Positions 53,981-61,623 of a DNA stretch of 64,000 bases are shown here, in pieces. Below the pieces are notes generated by a model, which was given only the letters and a program-made list of their open reading frames with translations, searched no databases and was not told the origin of the DNA. The stretch is from UMGS1696 sp964621165. GTDB lineage: Bacteria; Bacillota; Clostridia; Oscillospirales; CAG-272. The translations under genes were made by a program, and so were the position numbers. Positions within the stretch are counted from its first letter, which is position 1. Each line of letters begins with the position of its first letter. The stretch is from positions 53,726 through 117,725 of the forward strand of contig CAZULC010000006.1 of assembly GCA_964621165.1 (NCBI GenBank), read 5' to 3'.

Positions 53981-56900
53981 TTAATCGTAGGTTTCAAGAG
54001 CGGCTACTGCATCGTTCAGATAGGACGCTATTTGAGCCATATCCGGATCGGATGTGTTGAGTCCGGCTGCAGCAGCACTAATAGCCTCGATATCATCACC
54101 TGTCGCTATCGCTTCACTTACGGAGGTGAGCGAAGCTTTTACAGTATCGTCAAGTCCGTCTATGATCTCTGCCGCCTGAGAAAGTCTCTTTTCGGCAAGC
54201 GTCTGACCTACATCAAGCGTTTCGAGATCAAACTCGGTTCTCTTTCTCGTGATTTCCTTGTTGATCGTGTTAATGTAAGACAGGAGCGAGTCAACCGGGT
54301 CTGCATTGTTGTTGTAAGCCGCGAGGAATGCGAAGTTTGTGTAACGTGAAAGGATGTAGGAACCCGGGTAGTTTGTAATAGCTGCGGTGGAATCCATCTG
54401 CTTCATCAGCTGCTGATACTCACGTGATGTCCATGGCAGCTCCTCGAGTGCCTCCTGGTTAGCTGTAGCGTTCTTGCCGGCAGGACCGAGGATTGCAACA
54501 AGCTCGTTGGAGTAGTCAACCTGGAACTTGGTGTCGGTGTACCATGACATGAACTCCCAAGCGGAAGCGATGTCTTCACAGCCTGACATCATAACCAGAG
54601 CGGATGTACTGGACATTGCAGTGTTGTTGATTGTGCCGTCTTCCTGTTCGATTCCGGGGATAGGTCCAAATTCCCACAAACCTCCGATTTCGGTAGCAAA
54701 GATTACGATATCATTATACGTTGTATAGTTTGCGATCAGAATGGGCATTTCACCTGTTCTGAAACGGTTAGCCGCGCTGTATGAAATCGGGAGAGAGTAC
54801 TGTGTAAACATGTTGCACATCGTCTCGAATGCTTCAAGGGATTTGTTGGAGTCAAGGTTGATTCTCATGCCGTCGTCAGCCCAAAGCTCCTCACCCATCT
54901 GGTACATGAAGATCTGATAGTTCTGAGTCATACCAATTGTCATGTTGTTGAACTGAAGAACAGGAATCAGAGCAAGAAGGTCATCCCATGTTTCAGGAAC
55001 TTCAAGACCAAGTTCAGTTAGAATATCCGTGCGGTAAAACATCATATCCCATGACTGTGTATCAGGTAGACCATAAACCTTGCCGTACAGTTCCAGCGGA
55101 ACGAACGCGGCGGATGTGAATCTGCTCTCGACCTCGTGGAAGTCAGCGAATATTTCTCTTCTTTCAGCGTTAAGCTCACGTGTCTTTTCGTCGTCACCCT
55201 CCTGATCCTCATAGGCCTCAGGGTTGATGGCGTAAACGGCGGAACGTATAGCGTACTGAATCGGGTCAACGCCTGTACCTGGGAGCGCCACGTCAGGACC
55301 TACGCCTGAGAGAACCGACGGAAGAAGTGTACCGGACGCAACAAGCTTAAGTGTGGCGTCAATGCCGCTTGAAGGACCGAAGTCGTTGTCCATCAGGTTA
55401 CGGATAATCTGAGCCTGGTCACGACCCGTTGTTACCCATACTTCAATGGATTTTTCGTTTTCACTGTCTTCACCGGAAGAACCGAGTGAGTTGTAGTCGG
55501 TGAAGAAGGAAGCCGCGAACTGTCTGATTTCATACCAGAGAGCCTGGAAGAAGTTTGCGTCAGCCTTGGGCTTATCCGCGGAAGCGGGCTGAATGAGAAT
55601 GTAGTCAAGCTCCAGAGGCTGGTTCTGTGCGGATGTTACCCAGTCGCCGAGGTTTGCCACATTGTCCTTAAGGTTGGACAAGTTGCGGGCGATATCGTCC
55701 TCGTTTGTACCCATCTTTAGAAGCAGACGAGCCGCTGTTTCAAGCGTTGACGAGTTCTCCGATTTCAGACCCGACATGCCCTCGATATAGGAGATAACCT
55801 CGTCAAGAGCGAGAGACTGAAGCACAAGGTCCTCGATTGTATCGGGAAGCACACGGCCGAAACCGTAGTCACGGTACTTGTCAGGGGAGGAGCCGGTCAG
55901 CTTAAGTATTGCCAGATAGTCTTCGTTTATGGCGTCGACGATTTCGGAAACCTCACGTACAATCGTGCCCATCTCACCGAGAGTTACCTCAAGAGTGAGC
56001 GTGTGCTCGCCGGGAGTCAAGTAGAACTGGAACGTGTCAGCTCCGTTGTTTGCGGAACTGATCTGCCAGTTCGAATCATAATTGAACTTGCAGTAGTTCG
56101 CTTCTTCAAAAGGAACCTCACCGTCTATGAGAATTTTTCTCGAGACGTACATACCGGATTGTTCGTTCTGCCTGAAGCGGAACACAATGTCGTACAAACC
56201 TTCTGTTTCAACGTTAAAGGTGTACTCAATCCACTGTCCGACAGTCTCCCATTTTTCACTGCCAATGGTGTTGAGCATAATCTTGGCAGAGTCCTGAGGT
56301 TCTGTAATAGCCGACTTCCGGTCGTAAATCGGGTATATAGTGTAATCGGAAGTAGCGCTGGGAAGTTCCGCGTCAATGTAAATAGACTCGGATGTCGCAG
56401 CTTCCTGCTTTCCGCTTACGTATTCCTCATATGAGGGAAGATCCTCGTAGGGGAATATTTCGATTTTATTGAGAACCATGGATTCACGGACAGCCTCGAG
56501 GGCGATAGTGTTTTCGCCTTCCTCGAAATAGAATTCAAACGGGTTGGCATAATAACCGTTGGAGTCTATAACCGTGTATTCCTTCCATTCATGCTCGATT
56601 GTGGTGGTGGGGCGAAGCTCGTTTCCGTTGGAGTCCTTCTCGAATCTTCCGTCAACATAGTTATTCACCCAGGTCTTCTTCATAAGAAGATAACGAGCCT
56701 CCGAGAATGGCACCGCGCCGTTGATCTTAAGCATACGTTCGATGGAGTTGTTTTTCTCCGATGACGAGCAGTATGTCAGACGGATCGCGTACTTGCCGGT
56801 CTCGGGGATATTCACATCCCATGTGACATCGCCGGCGTCGCCAATCAAAAGTGACTGACCGCTCATGCCCTCGTAATCGCTCACAACGCTGACTTCCGCG

Positions 56901-57151
56901 TCCGTCTTTTCCGCGTCGTAATCAACGGCGTTGATAGTTACCGTTGCTGTTCCGCGGGGGACGTCCGCATAGTTTCCCATGTAATCGGCGTATGAGATCG
57001 ATTTAAAGGATTCGCTGATTTCGGCGAGCGTGCTCTTTTTCTCCTCAGCCGAATCTTCCCCGGCAGCCCACGTGGGCAGAACGAGAGAAGACGTCACCAT
57101 GAGCAGAGAAAGTGCAAAGCTCATCAGCTTTTTGCTTGTGGTTTTTCTCAT
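53981..57151 (-). CDS. Giant extracellular substrate-binding protein with carbohydrate-binding-like modules
   Basis: This 1056-residue protein is about twice the usual size of sugar-binding proteins. In order: signal peptide (1-30), two beta-sandwich modules (about 50-235 and 250-400) whose repeats SEARYLLMKK / EEANYCKFNY and VNIPETGKYAIRLTY / FNVETEGLYDIVFRF look like family 6/35-type carbohydrate-binding modules, a helical linker (about 400-560), and a binding-protein core from SIEVWVTTGRDQAQIIR (about 567) to 970, then a helical tail. The signal peptide (LVLPTWAAGED) lacks a lipobox Cys, so lipid anchoring is not evident. The ATG at 57151 follows AGGAGGAAGGTTCT; a frame from 57184 does not improve on it. 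It is the first gene of the cluster. Confidence 0.82.
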   Translation of the reverse strand: MRKTTSKKLMSFALSLLMVTSSLVLPTWAAGEDSAEEKKSTLAEISESFKSISYADYMGNYADVPRGTATVTINAVDYDAEKTDAEVSVVSDYEGMSGQSLLIGDAGDVTWDVNIPETGKYAIRLTYCSSSEKNNSIERMLKINGAVPFSEARYLLMKKTWVNNYVDGRFEKDSNGNELRPTTTIEHEWKEYTVIDSNGYYANPFEFYFEEGENTIALEAVRESMVLNKIEIFPYEDLPSYEEYVSGKQEAATSESIYIDAELPSATSDYTIYPIYDRKSAITEPQDSAKIMLNTIGSEKWETVGQWIEYTFNVETEGLYDIVFRFRQNEQSGMYVSRKILIDGEVPFEEANYCKFNYDSNWQISSANNGADTFQFYLTPGEHTLTLEVTLGEMGTIVREVSEIVDAINEDYLAILKLTGSSPDKYRDYGFGRVLPDTIEDLVLQSLALDEVISYIEGMSGLKSENSSTLETAARLLLKMGTNEDDIARNLSNLKDNVANLGDWVTSAQNQPLELDYILIQPASADKPKADANFFQALWYEIRQFAASFFTDYNSLGSSGEDSENEKSIEVWVTTGRDQAQIIRNLMDNDFGPSSGIDATLKLVASGTLLPSVLSGVGPDVALPGTGVDPIQYAIRSAVYAINPEAYEDQEGDDEKTRELNAERREIFADFHEVESRFTSAAFVPLELYGKVYGLPDTQSWDMMFYRTDILTELGLEVPETWDDLLALIPVLQFNNMTIGMTQNYQIFMYQMGEELWADDGMRINLDSNKSLEAFETMCNMFTQYSLPISYSAANRFRTGEMPILIANYTTYNDIVIFATEIGGLWEFGPIPGIEQEDGTINNTAMSSTSALVMMSGCEDIASAWEFMSWYTDTKFQVDYSNELVAILGPAGKNATANQEALEELPWTSREYQQLMKQMDSTAAITNYPGSYILSRYTNFAFLAAYNNNADPVDSLLSYINTINKEITRKRTEFDLETLDVGQTLAEKRLSQAAEIIDGLDDTVKASLTSVSEAIATGDDIEAISAAAAGLNTSDPDMAQIASYLNDAVAALETYD

Positions 57152-57381
57152 AGAACCTTCCTCCTGCAAATTTTTGAGACACACCGCTGATAACGGAGCG
57201 TCCCGACGCCATAGTCCGGCACATCATAAACCCCACGCGATGGCGCGCATGCTGAAATATGAATACACCGCGGCCGCGGCAGTTATAACGAGGTCATTTC
57301 CCGCGCGTTTTACAGCCAATTTGTGGAAATTTCCTCTCGGGAGCGCAAAAATACAACGTGTCCCGATGTTTATATGCCATT

Positions 57382-57417
57382 ATAATAGCACAAACGCACA
57401 AAAAAGTCAAGCGTTTG
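57382..57417 (-). promoter_or_regulatory. Promoter of the ABC/DUF5696 cluster with an operator-like inverted repeat
   Basis: On the minus strand TTGACT (57405-57410) and TATTAT (57382-57387) have a 17-nt spacer. CAAACGC (57391-57397) and GCGTTTG (57411-57417) form an inverted repeat with 13-nt spacing that spans the -35 box, a good place for a repressor. The 5' leader to the ATG is about 225 nt and shows no clear fold that I can name. Confidence 0.6.
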
Positions 57418-58189
57418 TGTTTTTGTATCATGCACCTTTAATGAGCAAATCCTCTCAAAATTTTCGATTTTCCGATTTTCTGAAAAAGAAAAATTCGCGC
57501 CTCTTAATAACTCCCGCGGGAAGCCGGTTCAGCCCCGTTTGTCAAGGTATATTTTACTTACCTTCCGCGATTATTTTTTGTTGTTTTTAAGCTCATTTTG
57601 TTAAATTTCTGTCGTGTTTGACCGTTGTTTATGAACAAACGTGCATGACGTAAATCACATTTACCTACTCCGGTGATGATAAAATTAACCCCCTATGGTG
57701 AGCCTGTGAAGGAGGGGTGAATTTCGTTGTATAAACTGCACAATTTTTGGCCTTAATTTTCTACGCTTATACACAATGCACAAATTTTTCTTAACTTTGC
57801 CAAATTTTGCCAATTCCGCCAAAACAAAGGAAATTTTTCCCGATTTCCGTCCCGAAGTTTTGTCCGGCTCCCCCCAAACCCCCAGCTGCAAAAAATCCCA
57901 GCCTCCCGCCCGAAAATCCCCCTGAATCCGCCGTCCAAAACTCAGACTCCCAGCGAATCCCAATTCACCCCACTGGAACAGTCGCAGTAAAACAAAAGCT
58001 AAGCCGCGCCAAAGAATCAGCATAACCCAAAGTTCAAACTCCCCGCATCTCCGCTGGAACAGCCTCCGCCAAGCCAAATCCGCCACGAACAGCCTGACTC
58101 CACCCCACCCCCACGCCGGAGCGGCAGTCCGCTTTAACGAAAAAGACAGCAGCCATATCAAGCCGCCGTCTGATTCAGGTGCGATTCAT
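57418..58189. other. Long intergenic region, C-rich on the plus strand, no convincing gene
   Basis: This 770-bp gap holds open frames only because it is C-rich (Trp/Gly/Leu-rich or Pro-rich translations with no family look and no ribosome-binding site). From about 57840 to 58130 the plus strand is dense in CCC. Two stretches of about 45 nt look related: CACTGGAACAGTCGC near 57973 and CGCTGGAACAGCCTCCGCC near 58050, each followed by AAGCC. I see no RNA gene or element of known type. Confidence 0.5.
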
Positions 58190-59152
58190 TTACTTGCCGA
58201 GCACAGCCGCACCGATGATTCCGGCGTCGTTTCCAAGCTCAGCCACAACTATCTTCGTTCTGGGAGTTCCCGCACGGGAGTATGTCTCGCCGAACACCTT
58301 CTCGATAAGGGGCTTTGTCAGGTATTCGCCCTCGTTGCAGATTCCTCCGCCGATTGAGAGAATGTTTGGCTGGAAGATGTTGATGACGTTTGCCACGCCG
58401 CACGCCAGATAGTTGATGTACTCGTCGACAACCTCGGCTCCAAGCTCATCTCCGGCCTTCATCGCCGCAAACGCGGTTCTTGCAGAAACCTTGTCGAGAT
58501 CCCCGCCGATCATCTCTTCCATCGAAGTCTTCCGTCCGGCCGCTCTCGCTTCCTTCATTCTGTCCTTCGTGATGTTCACAAGCCCCGTAGCCGAGCTGTA
58601 AGCCTCCCAGCAGCCTTTCCGACCGCAGGTACACTGACGACCGCCCCTTTCGATTACGGTGTGTCCAAGCTCAGCTCCCGCGAAGTTGAAGCCGGAGTAA
58701 ACCTTGCCGTCAAGGACAATTCCGCCGCCCAGACCCGTGCCGAGAGTTATCATCACCGAATATTTCGCTCCCTTAGCCGAGCCTGCGAAAGCTTCAGCTT
58801 TGGCCGCGGCGTTTGCGTCGTTCTCGATGTACACCGGCTTGCCGGAGAGAAGGGACGACAGCTTCTCAGCCATTGGGTAGTTCAGAAAGGGGATGTTGTT
58901 CGAGTACTCCACTATACCGGTCTCACTGTTGGCTGTTCCGGGGGTTGCAACTCCGGCGTACTCGATGTCGTCAAGGGTAAGCCCGCACTCGTCAACCAGC
59001 TTCAGCGCCAGAGCCGCCATGTCTTCCATGATAGCGTCGCCGCCTCTCTCTGGTTTTGTGGGAACGCTTCCCTTCTTCACGATTTCATACTTTTCGTTTA
59101 CAATGCCTATAGCGATATTCGTTCCGCCAAGATCAACACCAATGTAATACAT
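58190..59152 (-). CDS. ROK-family glucokinase-type sugar kinase
   Basis: ROK kinases phosphorylate glucose or related sugars with ATP in the cytoplasm. The 320-residue protein has GVDLGGTNIAIG (ATP site, about 5-16), ENDANAAAKAE with the catalytic Asp, GTGLGGGIV, GAELGHTVI, and the ROK zinc signature CTCGRKGCWEAY. No N-terminal helix-turn-helix is present, so it is a kinase rather than a repressor. The ATG at 59152 follows ACGGAGGACTT. It has its own promoter. It could phosphorylate hexoses released by the GH enzymes of this window. Confidence 0.93.
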   Translation of the reverse strand: MYYIGVDLGGTNIAIGIVNEKYEIVKKGSVPTKPERGGDAIMEDMAALALKLVDECGLTLDDIEYAGVATPGTANSETGIVEYSNNIPFLNYPMAEKLSSLLSGKPVYIENDANAAAKAEAFAGSAKGAKYSVMITLGTGLGGGIVLDGKVYSGFNFAGAELGHTVIERGGRQCTCGRKGCWEAYSSATGLVNITKDRMKEARAAGRKTSMEEMIGGDLDKVSARTAFAAMKAGDELGAEVVDEYINYLACGVANVINIFQPNILSIGGGICNEGEYLTKPLIEKVFGETYSRAGTPRTKIVVAELGNDAGIIGAAVLGK

Positions 59153-59196
59153 AAGTCCTCCGTATACAGCGGTAAAATCCGCTTAAATTATACTAT

Positions 59197-59226
59197 ATTA
59201 TATACGAAAGAAGAGGTCATTGTCAA
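59197..59226 (-). promoter_or_regulatory. Promoter of the ROK kinase gene
   Basis: Minus-strand TTGACA (59221-59226), 18-nt spacer, TATAAT (59197-59202), about 40 nt upstream of the start codon. Confidence 0.75.
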
Positions 59227-59406
59227 GTATGATGTTGTAAATATTTCAGCGTTTTTGTTTATTAACCGATTTCACACCCCCTGAGCGTTCCCCCAAAGCC
59301 AAAGACACCAGCGTAAACCCGAGCACGCCCCGCCCGCAGCTGAAAGTTTACATTCCGCTCCACCCATGACGTACTCCTTCCCCCGAAAAAATCCGCCTAA
59401 GCCGCG

Positions 59407-60894
59407 TCATATCACGTACAAACCGCCGTTTCCCACAGCCGGACAGCCCAAACGGAATTTCTTCTCCACATCCCACTGACTCTCGCCCTCGTCAGCCGCG
59501 TAAACCGTAATCACAGCCCGATCCCCGGCAGATTCACCCACGGGACTGATTCCGACAACAGCGTCCTCGGACTTTTCCTTCATTATAAACGCAGACACCG
59601 CCGCTTCAGCCGAGAACACAGCCTCATCCCCATCCACACGGGGAATAACGTCGCATACCCGAACCTTGTACTTTCCCCAGAGCCGGTCGTCAGCCGTCAC
59701 GTCAGCCTCACATTCGGCCTCGTATTTCAGCGGGGACGCAAACTCCTCCGACACAATCTCACCGCCGCAGTCAGCCAGAGCCACGATTTTCACCCTTCCC
59801 GTGAGGACCATCCGCCCGCCGGACAGCACAGCCTTGTCAATATACCCCTCCCCCCAGGAATAAAGGATATCAGATGACGGCTTGATGTTCTTCAGTTTTC
59901 CCGAGACCTGCGCCGTAATCCTGCCCGAATGAGCCGCCGCGCACTGGTACAAATGAAGCTCCGCCCGCTCAATCTCCTCCGATTCAGACGAGGGGATGTA
60001 TGCGTCCTCAGTCATCTCGGAGACCGATGAACGGGTCAGGTCCGCGTCAATGGAGTACTCAGCCCGCCACGAAACCAATCCGTCGTCGGAAATTTCAGCC
60101 TCAACCAGGCGCACATCCGCAAAGGCACAGACGGAAACCTTCCCGTCCTTATCCTTCAGGAACCGCTCCGGTATGGGCAGGGTAACGTCCACCGGAACCC
60201 TTGACTTTGCCGTGACGTATTTCTCCCCGTCTCCGCTTCCCTTGAGCAGAACAACCGCGTAAGCGTCCCCCTTCACCGAGACGTTCCCCCCGCTGATTCT
60301 CACGTCAGAGGCACATATTTCAGCGTAGGCCGACACAAGACTCATGCCCTCGCGCTGGCGGATCTCCCCTTCCACAACGGAACTCCCCCGAAGCTCCATA
60401 ATTTCCGCCGAACACACTTCCTTCACCTTACGCCGGACCACAGCCTGAGCTGCCTCGTTTGTCCCGTCCGCCGCGTAACCCGCGTAATCTCCGACCGACT
60501 GCACGATTGTCGAACGAGCGTTTGTCTTCACCTTCGACGACAGCGTGATCTTCCTCGGAGCCGTCACCCGGCACACAACACCGTCAGCGGAAGTGTCGAG
60601 AACAATACCGTCAGGGGAAGCGCCTTCCGAGCCGATGTTTTTCAGGGGCAGTCCGGCGGTGTACTGAGTCGTCTCCGAAACCTGACAGATTTCCCCGTCC
60701 CCGTCGGTGTAGAGAACGGTGTAGGTCACGTCCCCGTCAGCCTCGATTTCGTCCCCTGAGACATACTTTCCCTCAGCCGCGGCAGTACACCGGACCCCCA
60801 TAATTCGCCGTATTTCCGGGTAGTAGTCTGGAAGAACAAAGTCCTCCGAGCAGTCGTTGACCGCCAACGCCTGAATCTGCTTTGTGTACAGCAT
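59407..60894 (-). CDS. DUF3794 (SPOCS) domain-containing protein, spore-associated
   Basis: This 495-residue protein is built of repeated beta-rich SPOCS/DUF3794-type domains, seen in recurring segments with ADGDVTYTVLYTDGDG and VSGKLKNIKPSSDILYS; DUF3794 proteins are linked to sporulation in Firmicutes. The N-terminus YTKQIQALAVNDCSEDFVLPDYYPEIRRI is the usual family start. A C-terminal LysM domain, common in such proteins, is not visible. I take the ATG at 60894 because CTGGAGGTAAAATT precedes it; the longer frame to 61206 is Trp/Cys-rich noise overlapping feoA. A sigma-E-like promoter lies upstream. Exact role is unknown. Confidence 0.78.
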   Translation of the reverse strand: MLYTKQIQALAVNDCSEDFVLPDYYPEIRRIMGVRCTAAAEGKYVSGDEIEADGDVTYTVLYTDGDGEICQVSETTQYTAGLPLKNIGSEGASPDGIVLDTSADGVVCRVTAPRKITLSSKVKTNARSTIVQSVGDYAGYAADGTNEAAQAVVRRKVKEVCSAEIMELRGSSVVEGEIRQREGMSLVSAYAEICASDVRISGGNVSVKGDAYAVVLLKGSGDGEKYVTAKSRVPVDVTLPIPERFLKDKDGKVSVCAFADVRLVEAEISDDGLVSWRAEYSIDADLTRSSVSEMTEDAYIPSSESEEIERAELHLYQCAAAHSGRITAQVSGKLKNIKPSSDILYSWGEGYIDKAVLSGGRMVLTGRVKIVALADCGGEIVSEEFASPLKYEAECEADVTADDRLWGKYKVRVCDVIPRVDGDEAVFSAEAAVSAFIMKEKSEDAVVGISPVGESAGDRAVITVYAADEGESQWDVEKKFRLGCPAVGNGGLYVI

Positions 60895-60978
60895 AATTTT
60901 ACCTCCAGTATATGCACGCCCCTGCACCACTCCGCATAAGCTGTCAGCAAGGCGGCGTACACGAATGTTATTCAAAGA

Positions 60979-61007
60979 ATAATATGCACGCCCGCACCGA
61001 TATATGA
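60979..61007 (-). promoter_or_regulatory. Candidate sigma-E-type sporulation promoter
   Basis: On the minus strand TCATATA (61001-61007), a 14-nt spacer and CATATTAT (60979-60986) resemble the mother-cell sigma-E consensus (KMATATT, 13-15 nt, CATACAHT). No sigma-A-type promoter is apparent here. ATATGCACGCCC at 60982-60993 recurs exactly at 60910-60921 in the leader. Confidence 0.5.
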
Positions 61008-61088
61008 TTAATCCGGACCCCCGCCATATTGAGATTAACTGAAAAACAAAGGAATATAATATAAAAAACCAACCGGAAAGGCATAACA

Positions 61089-61454
61089 ATGGACAAAAAC
61101 ATAACTCTCCCGCAAAAACCGCCGCAAAACTCCGCACAATACCAACCCCTCCCCGCACAAATGGAGAAGTACGAATCCGTCCTCCTCTCCCAAGTCCCCC
61201 TGACATCCCTCACGGGATCCGGCATAGTCTGTGGTGTGTCCCCATCCCTTGAGCAGCGAACCGCGAACCGGCTTGAGGATTTAGGCTTCACACCCGGCGA
61301 AAAAGTCCGGCACATGATGAAGTCCCCGTTAGGAGGCGGCGCCGCGTATATAATTAAAGGAAGCATAATAGTCCTGCGCCACACAACCGCCGCAAAAATC
61401 AAAATAATTCCCGTACAAAGTCCGGACGAACCGGAAAAAGCAGACGAAGAATAA
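61089..61454 (+). CDS. feoA: FeoA-family protein
   Basis: FeoA is a small SH3-like cytoplasmic partner of the FeoB ferrous iron transporter. The 121-residue protein has an N-terminal extension of about 40 residues, then the FeoA core (RLEDLGFTPGEKVRHMMKSPLGGG, AYIIKGSIIVLRHTTAAKI). The ATG follows GGAAAGGCATAACA. It lies about 170 nt upstream of feoB, in the same direction. Confidence 0.88.
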   Translation: MDKNITLPQKPPQNSAQYQPLPAQMEKYESVLLSQVPLTSLTGSGIVCGVSPSLEQRTANRLEDLGFTPGEKVRHMMKSPLGGGAAYIIKGSIIVLRHTTAAKIKIIPVQSPDEPEKADEE

Positions 61455-61623
61455 CCGAAAAAACGCCGTCCCCCGAATACAGTTCGGCCAAACCCATCCC
61501 AATTCAAGCAAAAAAGCACGCCGATTTTAACCAGTTTTAACCCGATAAAATTTCTGCCACAACCACTCCGCCTGTAGAGTAAACCGCGATAAAGCGCCAG
61601 CTTCAGCAAAGGAGGCCTGACTC

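Noticed and set aside
57685..58161. A 158-codon open frame on the minus strand before the ROK gene
   Set aside because: Its translation is Trp/Gly/Leu-rich with no family look and no ribosome-binding site; it results from the C-rich plus strand.
60895..61206. N-terminal extension of the SPOCS gene to 61206
   Set aside because: The added residues are Cys/Trp/Arg-rich noise overlapping feoA on the other strand, while ATG 60894 has GGAGGT just upstream.
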